Assembly (NCBI RefSeq): GCF_003583405.1
Contig: NZ_QXEC01000009.1
Location: 1-64,000, forward strand
Reading direction: 5' to 3'
Length of the DNA: 64,000 nt
From: Micromonospora radicis
GTDB lineage: Bacteria; Actinomycetota; Actinomycetes; Mycobacteriales; Micromonosporaceae
The translations under genes were made by a program, and so were the position numbers. Positions 63,202-64,000 of this stretch are shown here, piece by piece. Each line of letters opens with the position of its first letter. The stretch's first letter is position 1. Below the pieces are notes generated by a model. The model worked only from the letters and a program-made list of their open reading frames with translations. It made no database searches and was not told where the DNA came from.

Positions 63202-64000
63202 ATGACCCAGTTCCCCGGTGTGCCCGCCCCCGGCCGGACCGGACCGGTCCGCCTCGGCGAGCGTGCCGCCCGCACACTCGTCTCCGAGCTCGCCCGGATC
63301 AACGACCCGAAGGCCGCCCTGCTGGTCGGCGCGGCCCCGGAGTCCGCGGTGCTGGCCGCCGCGATCGAGGCACTGCTGCCCGGTGACACTCTCACCGTGG
63401 TGCCGGGCGACTCGGTCGACGCCGCCGCGCTGCGGGAACACGTCACCGCCCAGGGTCGCTGGGTGGCCGACCGGGTCCGCGTCGTGGACAGCCTCGCCGA
63501 GGCCGAGCCGGCCGCGGTGGTCGTCGCCGGTGAAGCGCTCGTCGGCACCGCCGAGGAGGCCCGTGGTGTCGTCGAGACGCTGAGCAAGTACCTCACCGAC
63601 GGGGCGGTGCTCAGCGTGGCCGCCGGGGTCGGCCGGACCGCCGGCGCCGCCGCCGAACTGGACCGGCAGGCCGCGCTGCACGGCGTCGGCAGCGACCTGG
63701 TGCTGCGCAACCAGATGCCGGTACGGATCCACCGGCTCCGCTTCACCCCGGCCGACGCGGCAGCGGCCGAGCGCCTGGCCCCGGCCTACCGCCCGTCGAG
63801 CGTGCCGCTCACCCGGGACATGCACATCGACTCCAACGGAGTGGCCGCCGCCGGGATCGCCCTCGGGCTTGCCGCGCTGACCCGGCTGGCCCGGCCGAAG
63901 TCGAAGCTGTGGCTGCTGCCCGCGCTGGCCGCCGCGCCGGTCGCCGCCTTCTTCCGTGACCCGGAGCGGGACGTGCCGGAGGATCCGTCGGCCGTGGTGG
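63202..64000 (+). CDS. psd: Phosphatidylserine decarboxylase, 5' part (runs off the window)
   Basis: 266 codons are visible. Residues 1-190 form an N-terminal Rossmann-like domain resembling small-molecule methyltransferases (LVGAAPESAVLAAAIEALLPGDTLTVVPGD; LRFTPADAAAAERL). A conserved linker RPSSVPLTRDMHIDSNG, a hydrophobic membrane-associated helix pair and AAFFRDPERDVPEDPSAV follow; the last is the typical opening of the decarboxylase domain. The enzyme makes phosphatidylethanolamine from phosphatidylserine at the membrane; its LGST-type self-cleavage site must lie beyond 64000. ATG 63202 has AGGAG 11 bp upstream. Confidence 0.85.
   Translation, partial: MTQFPGVPAPGRTGPVRLGERAARTLVSELARINDPKAALLVGAAPESAVLAAAIEALLPGDTLTVVPGDSVDAAALREHVTAQGRWVADRVRVVDSLAEAEPAAVVVAGEALVGTAEEARGVVETLSKYLTDGAVLSVAAGVGRTAGAAAELDRQAALHGVGSDLVLRNQMPVRIHRLRFTPADAAAAERLAPAYRPSSVPLTRDMHIDSNGVAAAGIALGLAALTRLARPKSKLWLLPALAAAPVAAFFRDPERDVPEDPSAVV

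Overview
The window is chromosomal DNA from a very GC-rich actinomycete, most likely of the family Micromonosporaceae (Micromonospora or a close relative). The grounds are GC-saturated third codon positions, frequent GTG starts, leaderless-looking promoters, and housekeeping proteins that look micromonosporal. No rRNA, tRNA or CRISPR array is visible. About fifty genuine genes are present, and most of the other long open frames are antisense artefacts of the base composition.

Layout. 1-3.3 kb is a decayed integrated element: the right part of an IS3-family insertion sequence (with its frameshift site), a 5'-truncated RepSA-like replication gene, an intact-looking excisionase and a damaged tyrosine integrase that runs into the chromosomal gene ychF. 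3.3-13.7 kb holds ychF, an unknown gene, an alkylation-repair pair (Ada-AlkA fusion and ogt), an ABC exporter pair with one canonical and one degenerate ATP site, and valS. 13.8-17.2 kb is a four-gene operon of two ABC-2 exporters. 17.4-22.5 kb carries a TarS-like glycosyltransferase, a DM13 membrane protein, an APS kinase fused to a degenerate ATP-sulfurylase domain, and a GalT-family protein. 23-27.6 kb has icd, a divergent VOC/TetR pair with a striking operator, mdh and folD.

28-33.7 kb is a complete oligopeptide ABC operon (oppABCDF, plus strand), and 52.4-58.4 kb is a second one on the minus strand. Both have a strong stem-loop between oppA and oppB. Between them lie a GGDEF-EAL protein and a conserved actinobacterial block: purH, purN, small CD225/DUF4190-type membrane proteins, a PerM-like gene, sucD, sucC, a stand-alone B12-binding protein, two M23 peptidases, an ABC-F protein, pcrA and chorismate mutase. 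Its core matches the Mycobacterium tuberculosis order Rv0948c-Rv0957. The window ends with a LiaFSR-like envelope-stress module and the 5' part of a phosphatidylserine decarboxylase gene.

The most interesting signals are regulatory. A short leader peptide rich in Phe/Tyr codons, followed by a terminator, precedes chorismate mutase. A 14-residue leader peptide with mutually exclusive hairpins precedes the ABC-F gene. Four GTAC motifs at exact 7-bp spacing lie in the VOC/tetR intergenic region. All functions are read from sequence features and family knowledge; no database search was possible.
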